A DNA stretch of 64,000 nt, taken from Tessaracoccus sp. (GTDB lineage Bacteria > Actinomycetota > Actinomycetes > Propionibacteriales > Propionibacteriaceae). The stretch is taken from assembly GCF_016714275.1 (NCBI RefSeq), contig NZ_JADJNP010000001.1:558001-622000 (forward strand), read 5' to 3'. Positions 8,115 to 16,738 of this stretch are shown here, piece after piece. The notes below the pieces were generated by a model. That model ran no database searches and was not told the origin of the DNA. It saw only the letters and a list, made by a program, of their open reading frames with translations. A program made the position numbers and the translations under genes. Each line of letters opens with the position of its first letter. Within the stretch, counting starts at the first letter, position 1.

Positions 8115-9299
8115 ATGTCTCCCACGCACGAGTTGAACGTCGCCCTCATCGGCACCGGCTTCATGGGCCGGGCCCATAGCCAGGCGTGGCACACCGCGCC
8201 GCGCTTCTTCGACCTGCCGCTGCGCCCGCGCGCCGCGGTGATCGTCGGCACCGACCCCGCCCGCACCGCCGCAGCCGCGGAGACGCTCGGATGGGAGGCC
8301 GCCTCGACCGACTGGCGCGCCGTGGTGGCGGACCCCGACATCCACGTCGTCGACATCAGCTCCCCCGGCGACACGCACGCCGAGATCGCGCTCGCGGCGC
8401 TATCCGCCGGGAAGCACGTCCTGTGCGAGAAGCCGCTGGCCAACTCGCTCGAGGAGGCGGAGACGATGGCCGCCGCAGCGGGCGCGGCCCCCGGCCTCGT
8501 CGCCATGTGCGGCTTCAGCTACCGCCGCACACCCGCGCTCTCCCTCGCGAGGCGCATGATCGGCGACGGCCTCCTCGGCACGATCCGGCACGTGCGCGCA
8601 CAGTACCTGCAGGACTGGCTGAGTGACGCCGACGCGCCGTGGACCTGGCGCATGTCGAAGGAGCGCGCGGGCTCCGGCGCCCTCGGCGACATCGGCGCGC
8701 ACAGCATCGACACGGCGCAGTGGCTGATCTCCTCGCCGATCACCGCCGTCTCTGCCGTGACCCGACGCTTCGTCGACTCCCGCCCGGTGCTGCGCGAGCA
8801 GGTCGGGCTCGGCGGTCAGGCTGAACCCGACGCCGAGCGGCTCCCCGTCACCGTCGACGACGCCGTCGCCTTCACCGCGTCGTTCGAAGGCGGTGCCCTC
8901 GGCGTCTTCGAGGCGACCCGCATGGCGACAGGGCGTAAGAACGCCAACCGCATCGAGATCAACGGCGAGCTCGGCTCGATCGCGTTCGACTTCGAGCGCA
9001 TGAACGAACTCGAGTACTACGACGCGCGAGACGACGCCGCCACGACCGGCTTCCGCCGCATCCAGGCGACAGGGCCCGACCACCCCTACGTGTCGGCCTG
9101 GTGGCCCGTCGGCCACGGGCTGGGCTACGAGCATGGCTTCACGCACGAGGTCGTCGACTTCGTGCGGGCCATCGCGGGCGACGAGCGCGGCGATGCATCG
9201 CCGTCGTTCGCGGACGCGCGGGACGTGCAGCGGGTCCTTGCCGCCATCGAAGCCAGCGCGGCAGACGACAGTCGTATGACGGCAGTGGAGATGCCATGA
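8115..9299 (+). CDS. Gfo/Idh/MocA family oxidoreductase
   Basis: A 394-residue NAD(P)-dependent sugar dehydrogenase. The Rossmann motif ALIGTGFMGRAHSQAW is at the N-terminus, followed by DISSPGDTHAEIALAALSAGKHVLCEKPLA near residues 78-108, where Lys in EKP is the family's catalytic/cofactor lysine. The C-terminal alpha/beta substrate domain contains GALGDIGAHSIDTAQWL. The start at ATG 8115 has AAGGAA in front; an upstream in-frame ATG at 7923 lies in the operator. It is first in a three-gene operon with a ThuA protein and a second Gfo/Idh enzyme, a combination common in catabolism of modified or disaccharide sugars through 3-keto intermediates. The substrate is not evident. Confidence 0.9.
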   Translation: MSPTHELNVALIGTGFMGRAHSQAWHTAPRFFDLPLRPRAAVIVGTDPARTAAAAETLGWEAASTDWRAVVADPDIHVVDISSPGDTHAEIALAALSAGKHVLCEKPLANSLEEAETMAAAAGAAPGLVAMCGFSYRRTPALSLARRMIGDGLLGTIRHVRAQYLQDWLSDADAPWTWRMSKERAGSGALGDIGAHSIDTAQWLISSPITAVSAVTRRFVDSRPVLREQVGLGGQAEPDAERLPVTVDDAVAFTASFEGGALGVFEATRMATGRKNANRIEINGELGSIAFDFERMNELEYYDARDDAATTGFRRIQATGPDHPYVSAWWPVGHGLGYEHGFTHEVVDFVRAIAGDERGDASPSFADARDVQRVLAAIEASAADDSRMTAVEMP

Positions 9300-9997
9300 C
9301 CACCCGCAGCGCGCTCGTCGTCCGAGGGGGCTGGGTGGGACACCACCCCGTCGAGGCGACCGAGCTGTTCATCCCCTTCCTGCAGAGCAACGGGTTCACG
9401 GTGCGCGTCGAGGAGTCGAACGAGGTCTACGCCGACGCCGACGCGATGGCCGCGACAGACCTCGTCGTGCAGTCGGTGACCATGTCCGAGATCTCCCCCG
9501 AGGCGCTCCACGGTCTCCGCGCCGCCGTCGAGAACGGCATCGGCCTCGCCGGCTGGCACGGCGGCATCGCCGACTCCTACCGCAACAACTCGGACTACCT
9601 GCAGCTGGTCGGCGGCCAGTTCGCGACGCATCCCGGCAGGCCGCCCGCGGAGCGCCGTGGCGATGAGACGGACAACTACCTGACGTACCGCGTGGAACTC
9701 ACCGAACTCGGCCGCGGCCACGAGATCACCGCGGGTCTCAGCGACTTCGAGCTCACGACGGAGCAGTACTGGGTGCTGCACGACGACCTCATCGACGTGC
9801 TCGCGACAACGACGCACCCCGTGCAGCCCTATCACCCGTGGCACCGGCCCATCACCTCCCCAGCGGTCTGGACGCGCCTGTGGGGCGCCGGCCGCGTGTT
9901 CGTCGCGACTCCCGGGCACAGCGTCGACGTCCTCCGGGACGCATCCGTCCGCACCGTCATCGAGAGGGGAATGCTGTGGGCCGCCCGCACGGCATAG
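9296..9997 (+). CDS. ThuA domain-containing protein
   Basis: A 233-residue protein with a class-I glutamine-amidotransferase-like fold of the ThuA family, found in trehalose and other disaccharide-utilisation operons. RSALVVRGGWVGHHPVEATELF starts the domain, GLAGWHGGIADSYR is the central conserved segment near residue 85, and PITSPAVWTRLWGAGRVF lies near the C-terminus. The start codon overlaps the preceding stop (ATGA), so translation is coupled. Its partners on both sides are Gfo/Idh/MocA oxidoreductases, which suggests action on a keto-glycoside or keto-sugar. No enzymatic reaction is firmly established for the family. Confidence 0.85.
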   Translation: MTTRSALVVRGGWVGHHPVEATELFIPFLQSNGFTVRVEESNEVYADADAMAATDLVVQSVTMSEISPEALHGLRAAVENGIGLAGWHGGIADSYRNNSDYLQLVGGQFATHPGRPPAERRGDETDNYLTYRVELTELGRGHEITAGLSDFELTTEQYWVLHDDLIDVLATTTHPVQPYHPWHRPITSPAVWTRLWGAGRVFVATPGHSVDVLRDASVRTVIERGMLWAARTA

Positions 9998-11079
9998 GCA
10001 TCGTCGGCGCCGGGGTCATCTCCGGCGCGTACCTGGACACGCTCGTCGGGCGCGACGACGTGCGGGTGGTCGCCGTCGCCGACCTCGACCGGGCGCGCGC
10101 CGAGGCCGTCGCCGCCACGGTCCCTGGCGCCCGCGCCTTGGGGGTGGACGAGCTCTTGTCCGACGCCGACGTCGACACCGTGCTGAACCTCACCGTTCCG
10201 GCAGCGCACGCCGAGGTCGCGCTCGCAGCCATTGCGCGCGGCAAGGGTGTCTACGGCGAGAAGCCGCTGGCCGCGACCCTCGACGAGGCGAGGGCCATCG
10301 TGGCCGCTGCCCAGACCGCCGGCGTCGCCGTCGGCTGCGCGCCCGACACGGTCCTCGGCACGGGGACGCAGACCGCGCGCGCCGCGGTCGAAGATGGGCT
10401 CATCGGACGGCCGGTTTCCGCAATCGCCACGTGGGTGGCCCCGGGCCACGAGCTCTGGCACCCGAATCCGGACTTCTACTACCTGGACGGCGGCGGTCCG
10501 CTGCTCGACATGGGGCCGTACTACATCTCGGCCCTCCTCCAGATCCTCGGACCCGTCGCGGGCGTCGTCGGATCGGCGAGCCGCACCCGCGACGAGCGGG
10601 TCATCGGCAGCGGCCCGCGCGCCGGCGAGACCATCCCGGTCGAGACGGAGACCCACGTGACGGGCATCCTGACGCACGCCAACGGCGTCCTCTCGACGAT
10701 CACCGTGAGCTTCGACGCCGTGCGCACGGACGCGAACAACATCGAGATCCACGGCGAGGTGGGGTCGCTCGTCGTCCCGGACCCGAACACGTTCGGCGGC
10801 GAGGTGCGGCTCATCCAGCTCGGCGACGACGACTGGCGCACGCTCCCGCCCGCCGCGGGCTATGCCGACGGCTCACGCGGGATCGGTTTGATCGACTACA
10901 TGCGCACCGGCACCCACCGGGCGAGCGGCGACCTTGCCCTGCACGCGCTCGAGATCATGACCGGCGTCCTGACCTCGGCCCGGGGACACCGCTTCGTCGA
11001 GATCGGGTCTCGGACGACGATCCCGCCCCGCGTGCCGCTAACCTCAGGCTGGCGGGACCACCCGAAGGTCGGCGCCTGA
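9976..11079 (+). CDS. Gfo/Idh/MocA family oxidoreductase (second copy)
   Basis: A 367-residue NAD(P)-dependent oxidoreductase. GIGIVGAGVISGAYLDTL is the Rossmann start, NLTVPAAHAEVALAAIARGKGVYGEKPLA contains the EKP lysine, and the central DFYYLDGGGPLLDMGPYYISALLQ is typical of the substrate domain. The chosen GTG at 9976 lies 22 bp inside the end of the ThuA gene and is the first in-frame start before the Rossmann motif. It is the last gene of the operon. Its 3' end overlaps the convergent LacI gene by 36 bp, so no terminator separates the two. Confidence 0.88.
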   Translation: MGRPHGIGIVGAGVISGAYLDTLVGRDDVRVVAVADLDRARAEAVAATVPGARALGVDELLSDADVDTVLNLTVPAAHAEVALAAIARGKGVYGEKPLAATLDEARAIVAAAQTAGVAVGCAPDTVLGTGTQTARAAVEDGLIGRPVSAIATWVAPGHELWHPNPDFYYLDGGGPLLDMGPYYISALLQILGPVAGVVGSASRTRDERVIGSGPRAGETIPVETETHVTGILTHANGVLSTITVSFDAVRTDANNIEIHGEVGSLVVPDPNTFGGEVRLIQLGDDDWRTLPPAAGYADGSRGIGLIDYMRTGTHRASGDLALHALEIMTGVLTSARGHRFVEIGSRTTIPPRVPLTSGWRDHPKVGA

Positions 11080-12078
11080 GGACTCGCGCACGCGCAGCGT
11101 GACCTGCCCCACGACCTCCTGGTAGTCGTCGCGGGCACGCTCCCCCGAGATGCGGCCGACGAGCAGTCGGACCGCGGCGTCGGCCATCGCCTCATGGTCG
11201 GGCGCGATGGACGTCAGCGAAGGCGTGGTGAACTCCGCCTGCGGGACGTCGTCGAAGCCGACGATGCGCACGTCGCCGGGGACGCTCTTGCCCGCGTCGG
11301 CCAGCCCGCGGAGCACTCCGAAGGCGACCCAGTCGGTGGCGCAGAAGACCCCGTCGACGTCCGGCACGTCGCGGAGCAGGCCCCGCACCGCGTCGCGGCT
11401 CTCCTCAAGGCCGTAGCGAGTTCGGACCACCTGTTCCGGCTCGAATGGGAGGCCTGCCGACTCGATCGCCTCGACGAACCCCTTCGTCCGGATGGTCGCG
11501 ACGTCGACGTCGCCCGGGGACCACGGCCGGCCACCGACCATGGCGAGCCGTCGACAGCCGCGCTCGATGAGGTGCCGGGCCGCGAGCGCTCCCCCTGCCT
11601 CGTTGGCCATGACCACGTGGTCGACCGGGGCGGAGTGGGCGCGCTCGCCGAGGACGACGATCGGGTAGTCGCCGCGCAGGAGCGCGGCGTCGTCCTGCGC
11701 CAGCTGGGCCGCGTGGAGCAGCAGGCCGTCGTAGCTGCGGAGCCGAGAGTGCTGGATGGCGTCCATCTCGCCCTCGCGGCGCGACCCCGTCTGCTCGATG
11801 ACGATCTCGTAGTCGTGTTCTCGCGCGCGCTCGATCAGCAGGGTGGAGAGCAACCCGAAGTACGGGCGGTCGATCTCGGGAATCGCGAGCCCGATGACCC
11901 CGGTGCGGCCCTGGCGGAGGCTCCTCGCGGTGGTATTGACCCGGTATCCGAGCTCCGCGATGGATGCGACGACCTTCTCCCGCGTGGCCTTGCGCACGTG
12001 CGGGTGCTCGTTGACGACGTTGGAGACCGTCATCACGGACACGCCGGCGTGCCGGGCGACATCCTGCATCGTGACCAT
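11044..12078 (-). CDS. LacI family transcriptional regulator (1)
   Basis: A 344-residue repressor. The N-terminal LacI helix-turn-helix is VTMQDVARHAGVSVMTVSNVVNEHPHV, followed by the hinge helix region GYRVNTTARSLRQGRTGVIGLAIPEID and a sugar-binding domain (LIERGCRRLAMVGG, GVFCATDWVAFGVLRGL, VGFDDVPQAEFTTPSLTSIAPD). ATG 12078 is preceded by AGGAGGG, which is why the longer frame from 12123 is not used. Upstream is a perfect 28-bp palindrome, a likely autoregulatory site, and a degenerate copy lies in front of the Gfo/Idh operon. This suggests that it controls that operon as well as itself. Confidence 0.92.
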   Translation of the reverse strand: MVTMQDVARHAGVSVMTVSNVVNEHPHVRKATREKVVASIAELGYRVNTTARSLRQGRTGVIGLAIPEIDRPYFGLLSTLLIERAREHDYEIVIEQTGSRREGEMDAIQHSRLRSYDGLLLHAAQLAQDDAALLRGDYPIVVLGERAHSAPVDHVVMANEAGGALAARHLIERGCRRLAMVGGRPWSPGDVDVATIRTKGFVEAIESAGLPFEPEQVVRTRYGLEESRDAVRGLLRDVPDVDGVFCATDWVAFGVLRGLADAGKSVPGDVRIVGFDDVPQAEFTTPSLTSIAPDHEAMADAAVRLLVGRISGERARDDYQEVVGQVTLRVRESSGADLRVVPPA

Positions 12079-12131
12079 AGGTGTACGCCCTCCTTCGAGA
12101 TCGGGCCCGCACGGAAACGCCAAGAACCCGG

Positions 12132-12159
12132 CCCAACTGGCACGATCGTGCCAGTTGGG
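12132..12159. promoter_or_regulatory. Perfect 28-bp palindrome upstream of lacI (1)
   Basis: The half-site CCCAACTGGCACGA is followed directly by its exact reverse complement, without spacer. It lies 54-81 bp upstream of the LacI start, in the gap before the GH2 stop. It is followed by AGTTACTGGTAAATCC, and the whole block recurs imperfectly at 8019-8064. The extended dyad and the recurrence point to an operator more than a terminator, but a hairpin acting at the 3' end of the GH2 gene cannot be excluded. Confidence 0.7.
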
Positions 12160-12198
12160 GGCAGTTACTGGTAAATCCTTGCGCGGGACAACGGACTC

Positions 12199-14571
12199 CT
12201 ACAGCGTAAGCGTGGCGAGGCCATCGGCGGCCAGGTGCAGCGTCGTCGAGTCGTCCCCGCGAACGAAGACCACGAGGCGGGCGTCCAGCGTGCGGCGCGA
12301 CGACGAGCCGTAGGGCGTGTTGTCGGCGAGGTCTCCGTTCTCCAGGCCGAGCAGCGTGCCGTTCTCGACGACGGCGGTCACCAGCAGGTCGTCCGCTGCG
12401 GGGTTCCCGTCGGCGTCGCGCAGCGTCACCTCGACTTGGAGGACGCGCTCCCCCTGCGGCGCCGCCAGGTCGGGCCAGGGCGCCGCATCGCCCGGCCCAG
12501 CGTCCGGCCAGGTCGGCGCCCACACCCCGGCGGTCAGCTCCACGGCGGGGCCGCGGCGCTCCAGGCGGTCCCAGACGACGACGTCGCCGCGGCGGGCCTG
12601 CGCAAGCAAAGGGTCGGCCCCGGGAGTGACGGTTCCCCGCCAGAGTCCTTCCTCTTCGTCGACCGACATCAGCACCTCCACGCCGCCCGTGGTCAGGCTC
12701 ACCTCCTCCCCGTTGGTGAAGCACAGCACTTCGACGGGCTCGTCCGGCTCCCAGGAACGGGACGACCCGGGCTGCCAGAAGGTCCAGTCCGAGTCGCTGG
12801 ACGGGCGCGTCACGAGGTGGACGAACGGCTCGTCGGACCACCAGCTGCGGCGCAGTTGCCCGCGCGGCTTCACAAACCCGGCAAGGGTGAGCAGTCCAGC
12901 GCCAGAGCCGTGGATCGGCCAGCCGTGCGCCTCACCGAGGTAGTCGATGCCCGTCCAGAGGAACTGACCCGAGATGTAGTCGTTGTCGATGACGGCGCGC
13001 CACTCTCGGTAACCATGCCCGTTCTCGCTGCCCAGCAGCGGCTGATCGGGGAACCGCGCGTGATGCTCCTCGTACAGGTGTTGCTTGTAGTTGTAGCCGA
13101 TGAGGTCCAGCCGGTCGAGCAGCCCGGTGAGGCTGGAGAGCTCGGGGAAGGCCGCGGCGAGCGTGACGGGCCGGGTGCCGTCGGTCGCCTTCACGATGTC
13201 GATCAGCCGGTTGGCGATGGTTGTCAGCCGCCGGATGTCCGGGCGGTCAGGGTCGTAGATGCGCTCGGCCGCCGGCTTGTTGGCATCGTTGTTGCCGGTC
13301 ATCTCCGCGAACAGCGGATGCACGTACGGGTCGTTCGGGTAGTCGATCTCGTTGCCGATGCTCCATGCGACGACCGACGGGTGGTTCTTGTGCGCCTGCA
13401 CCATGTTGGCGAGGTCGCGCTCGTGCCAGGCCGGGAAGTGCTTGGCGTAGCCCTCGTGCTTCGGCGGGTACACGTTGTGGCCCTGCCACCACTTGTTCTT
13501 CGGGTTCTCCCATTCGTCGAAGGCCTCGTCGATCACGAAGAGGCCGAGCCGGTCGCACAGCGCGTACAGGTCCGGGCCGTGCGGGTTGTGGGCCATCCGG
13601 ACGGCGTTGCAGCCGATCTCCTTCAGCGTCAGCAGCCGCCGCAGCCACACCTCGGCCGGGACGGCGACGCCGAGGCAGCCTGCGTCCTCGTGCAGGCACA
13701 CGCCCTTGAAGGTTCGTGGCTCGCCATTGACGGAGAATCCCTTGTCGGGATCGAATGCGAACCTTCGGATGCCGACGGTCTCCCGGTACTCGCTCTCGCC
13801 ACCGGGGTGAGTCAGCGTTGTCACCAGTCGGTAGAGGTTGGGGCGGTCATCGGACCACAGTCGGGGTGAGGCGATGTCCTCATCGAAGACGACCTCCAGC
13901 GAGCCGCCGGCCGGGACTTCGACGGTGCGCGCGTATGCGTGCACCGCGTCGCCCGTGAGCGCGCGCAGCTCCTGCCGGAGCGTGACGACGGCGGGCTCCG
14001 CGAGGTGGTTCTCCACCACCTGGGCGATCCGCACGGTCGCCGTCGACGCCTCCGCGCCGAGGGTGACGAAGGTGGTGCCGTACTCGGCGAGGCCCACGGC
14101 GTCGTGCACCTCGAGCTCAACGGGACGGGTGACGCCGGTGCCGTTGAACCAGCGCGAGTCGGCGAGGTCGGTGCGCTCGACGCGGACGCTGACGACGAGG
14201 TCGTCGTCGGGGCTGTAGGACAGGATCTCGGTGAGATCGAACGAGAACTCGGCATGGCCCGACGGCCGTGAGCCGAGGTGGTAGCCGTTGGCCCATACGT
14301 CGGCGTTCTTGTAAGCACCGCGGAAGCGCAACCGCACGCGGTGCCCCTCGGTGAGGCCGAGGCCGCCGAGGTCGACGTGCGCCCGGTACCAGCCGACGCC
14401 GCCGGGAAGGTAGCCCGTGCCGCTGGAGCACGCGGACGAGAAGGGCTGTTCGACGCTCCAGTCGTGCGGCACGACGACGGGGCGCCAGCCCGCGTCGTCG
14501 AAGTTCTTCCTCCACGCGTCCGGCTCGTCGGCGAGCAGGAAGGACCAGGCGGGGACAGGGAAGGAGCGCAT
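12199..14571 (-). CDS. GH2 family glycoside hydrolase (beta-galactosidase-like)
   Basis: A 790-residue intracellular enzyme. An N-terminal jelly-roll sugar-binding domain (WRPVVVPHDWSVEQPF, GGVGWYRAHVDL) is followed by an Ig-like domain, a TIM barrel and C-terminal beta-domains. In the barrel, Glu408 in WSIGNEIDYP is the predicted acid/base and Glu516 in LLGSENGHGY the predicted nucleophile; MAHNPHGPDLYALCDRLGLFVIDEAFDEW is also diagnostic. GH2 enzymes cleave beta-galactosides, beta-glucuronides, beta-mannosides and alpha-L-arabinopyranosides, so the substrate is open. It is followed 119 bp downstream by LacI on the same strand and preceded closely by DUF624. It probably belonged to the broken transporter operon. 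Confidence 0.88.
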   Translation of the reverse strand: MRSFPVPAWSFLLADEPDAWRKNFDDAGWRPVVVPHDWSVEQPFSSACSSGTGYLPGGVGWYRAHVDLGGLGLTEGHRVRLRFRGAYKNADVWANGYHLGSRPSGHAEFSFDLTEILSYSPDDDLVVSVRVERTDLADSRWFNGTGVTRPVELEVHDAVGLAEYGTTFVTLGAEASTATVRIAQVVENHLAEPAVVTLRQELRALTGDAVHAYARTVEVPAGGSLEVVFDEDIASPRLWSDDRPNLYRLVTTLTHPGGESEYRETVGIRRFAFDPDKGFSVNGEPRTFKGVCLHEDAGCLGVAVPAEVWLRRLLTLKEIGCNAVRMAHNPHGPDLYALCDRLGLFVIDEAFDEWENPKNKWWQGHNVYPPKHEGYAKHFPAWHERDLANMVQAHKNHPSVVAWSIGNEIDYPNDPYVHPLFAEMTGNNDANKPAAERIYDPDRPDIRRLTTIANRLIDIVKATDGTRPVTLAAAFPELSSLTGLLDRLDLIGYNYKQHLYEEHHARFPDQPLLGSENGHGYREWRAVIDNDYISGQFLWTGIDYLGEAHGWPIHGSGAGLLTLAGFVKPRGQLRRSWWSDEPFVHLVTRPSSDSDWTFWQPGSSRSWEPDEPVEVLCFTNGEEVSLTTGGVEVLMSVDEEEGLWRGTVTPGADPLLAQARRGDVVVWDRLERRGPAVELTAGVWAPTWPDAGPGDAAPWPDLAAPQGERVLQVEVTLRDADGNPAADDLLVTAVVENGTLLGLENGDLADNTPYGSSSRRTLDARLVVFVRGDDSTTLHLAADGLATLTL

Positions 14572-14578
14572 GCGTTTC

Positions 14579-15211
14579 CTAGAAGTCGTGGGCGTAGGCC
14601 GCGAAGATGCGGACGAAGAAGGTGGCGTTGGCGTACGCGAGTGCCGCGAAGCCGACCAGCAGCCAGAGCAGGCCGTAGCCGACGAACTGCGGATAGAAGA
14701 CCGTGACGACGACGGGCAGCCCCAGGACGACGGCCATCATCAGCGACCACGGGAGGTGCCGCAGCGACATCAGGCGGGCGTTGCGGAAGACCGTGCGGAT
14801 GTTGTCGTCGAACACCGCGTGGTAGGGGAAGACCCAGAGCAGCATCAGCGCCACCCGGAAGGTCACGAAGGAGAAGGCGATCCATAGCCCAACCCGAAGC
14901 AGCTCGTTGATGTTCAGGTTGTCGATCACGACGTACCAGGCGGCCAGCACGAGGAGCAGACCCCCGGCGATCAGGCCGATCGCCGTCGACTGGCGGAAGT
15001 TCTGCTTGAAGGCGTCGAAGTAGTCGGCGATCAGCGACTCGTCGTCGCCCTTGACCTGCTTGATGGCCGTGGCGTTCAGCGCGGTGACCGACGCGCCGAG
15101 GGTGACGAGCGGGATCGAGGTGAAGACGAAGAGGAGATTGAGGAGCATGAAGTCGGCGAAGCGGCCAAGGAACCGCATCAGCGGGGAGTCCGCGGTGAAC
15201 AGGTTGCGCAC
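14579..15211 (-). CDS. DUF624 (YesL-like) membrane protein
   Basis: A 210-residue integral membrane protein with about five hydrophobic segments, including LLNLLFVFTSIPLVTLGAS, AIGLIAGGLLLVLAAWYVVI, LWIAFSFVTFRVALMLLWVF, LMMAVVLGLPVVVTVF and LLWLLVGFAALAYA. DUF624/YesL proteins accompany sugar ABC importers of the LplABC/YtcQP type and may assist import; the mechanism is not known. It lies 7 bp upstream of the GH2 start on the same strand and downstream of the remains of a matching sugar-binding protein. It is therefore what is left of an importer operon whose permeases are missing. Confidence 0.85.
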   Translation of the reverse strand: MRNLFTADSPLMRFLGRFADFMLLNLLFVFTSIPLVTLGASVTALNATAIKQVKGDDESLIADYFDAFKQNFRQSTAIGLIAGGLLLVLAAWYVVIDNLNINELLRVGLWIAFSFVTFRVALMLLWVFPYHAVFDDNIRTVFRNARLMSLRHLPWSLMMAVVLGLPVVVTVFYPQFVGYGLLWLLVGFAALAYANATFFVRIFAAYAHDF

Positions 15212-15245
15212 GCTCTACTCCTGATCGTGGAAGGAAAAGGTAAGT

Positions 15246-15290
15246 GAGGGGCTGTGCGGGTCGGCGCTCGGACGGCCCGCACAGCCCCTC
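15246..15290. terminator. Hairpin between the binding-protein remnant and DUF624
   Basis: Arms GAGGGGCTGTGCGGG and CCCGCACAGCCCCTC form a 15-bp stem with a 15-nt loop. It lies between the sugar-binding protein stop and the DUF624 start, both on the minus strand. In importer operons such a hairpin often reduces transcription after the abundant binding protein. Confidence 0.7.
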
Positions 15291-15302
15291 TCTAGGGGAG
15301 GA

Positions 15303-15724
15303 CTACTTCAGGCCGCGCTCGGTGGCCCAGGCGTCGACCTGGCCCTGGATGTTCTCGCGCACCGTCTCGTAGCCGGCTGCCTTCAGCTTCTCGCGCATCT
15401 CGGCGACGGCCGCGGCCGGATCGTCGAACTTGCCGTACTGGAGCTGCGGGACGTACTCCGAGAGCACGGCCGCCATGGCGGCGAGGTCGGACTCGATCGG
15501 GTCCTTGTCGATGATCAGCGTCTCATACGGGTACTGCTTCGCCCGGCTGATGAGGTCTTCGTAGATCTTGTCGATGTCCGGGTGGTCGGTGGTGCGACGC
15601 GGCTCGAACTCGTCCATGCGGCCGGCCCAGAAGTTGGAGTCCAGGCCATCCTTCGACGGGTCCCAGCCCTCGGGGCGGTCGAGCAGGCCGTCATCGGTGA
15701 TGATGTAGTCGACTCCCTCGATGC
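15303..15724 (-). pseudogene. C-terminal remnant of an ABC sugar-binding lipoprotein, cut by an IS
   Basis: On the minus strand the frame entering from the IS edge reads EGVDYIITDDGLLDRPEGWDP, then DGLDSNFWAGRMDEFEP, YPYETLIIDKDPIESDLAAMAAVLSEY and the final VDAWATERGLK. This is the C-terminal about 140 residues of an extracellular sugar-binding protein of the LplA/YtcQ type, the kind that works with DUF624 proteins. The first about 400 residues, the signal peptide and the start are missing: the coding sequence ends exactly at the inverted repeat of the IS3-family element. An ATG at 15617 could begin only a fragment. The partner permease genes are also absent from this locus. Confidence 0.8.
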
Positions 15725-15779
15725 TGAACCGGCCTGGGGTTGTCGGAGGGCATGATCTAACACACGAAGGGAAGGGATC

Positions 15780-16109
15780 ATGCCAGCAACGAAGAAGTAC
15801 GACACGGAGACCCAGGCGCGGGCGGTTCGGATGTATACCGACCGGCTCGCTGAGGGTGGGGTGTCACAGAGCAAGGCCCGTGAGGAGGTCGGCGAGCTCC
15901 TCGGGATCAACCCGTCAACGCTGCGGAACTGGATCCGCCGTGACCGAGGCGAGGGCGTCACCCCCGCTGCTGCCGGGGGTGAGTCGGTTGATGCCGAGGT
16001 CGTGCGGCTCCGCCGCGAGATCGCCCAGCTCCGCCGGGCGAACGAGATCCTGAAGACCGCCTCGGCGTTTTTCGCGGCAGCGGAGCTCGACCGCCGACTC
16101 GGACAGTGA
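15780..16109 (+). CDS. IS3-family transposase OrfA
   Basis: A 109-residue DNA-binding protein of an IS3-family element. A helix-turn-helix lies around residues 10-55 (ARAVRMYTDRLAEGG, LGINPSTLRNWIRRD). A leucine-zipper-like coiled coil follows near residues 75-100 (VVRLRREIAQLRRANEILKTASAFF), which serves for oligomerisation. It starts 55 bp inside the left inverted repeat with GAAGGGA before the ATG. The stop overlaps the GTG start of OrfB (GTGA), the usual place for translational coupling or frameshifting that yields OrfAB transposase. Confidence 0.9.
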   Translation: MPATKKYDTETQARAVRMYTDRLAEGGVSQSKAREEVGELLGINPSTLRNWIRRDRGEGVTPAAAGGESVDAEVVRLRREIAQLRRANEILKTASAFFAAAELDRRLGQ

Positions 16110-16738
16110 TCGACTACACCCGCACCTACGCGGACAAGTTCGGGGTCGAGCCGATCCTGACCGTGCTGAACGAGCACGGTATCGGGATCGCCCCGTCGAC
16201 GTACTACGCCCACGCCGCTCGCGGGTTCGAACCCACCGAGCAAGAACTCGACGACGCGTACGCGGCGAACGCGCTGTTCACGCTGTGGGTCAAGAACCGG
16301 CGCCTGTACGGGCGCCGGAAGCTCTGGAAGACCGCGTTGCGGGCCGGCATCGAAATTGGTCGTGACCAGGTCGAACGGTTGATGAAACTCGTCGGGATCG
16401 ACGGTGTCCGGCGCGGGAAACACCGCACGGTCACCACACGACGCGATCCCCGAGCGCCCCGACACCCGGACCACGTTCGACGGCGCTGGGCATGGCCGTC
16501 GCGGCCTGACCTGTGGTGGGTCGCGGACTTCACCTACGTGTGGACGATCGCGGGGTTCTGCTACATCAGCTTCATCACCGACGTGTACTCCCGCCGGATC
16601 CTCGGCTGGCGCGTCACCACCACGAAGACCACCCCGCTCGTGCTCTCAGCGCTCGAACAAGCCCTGTTCACCCGCCGACGCACCAGCATGGAGTTCACCG
16701 GCGACGGGCTGCTCCACCACTCCGACGCCGGCTCCCAG

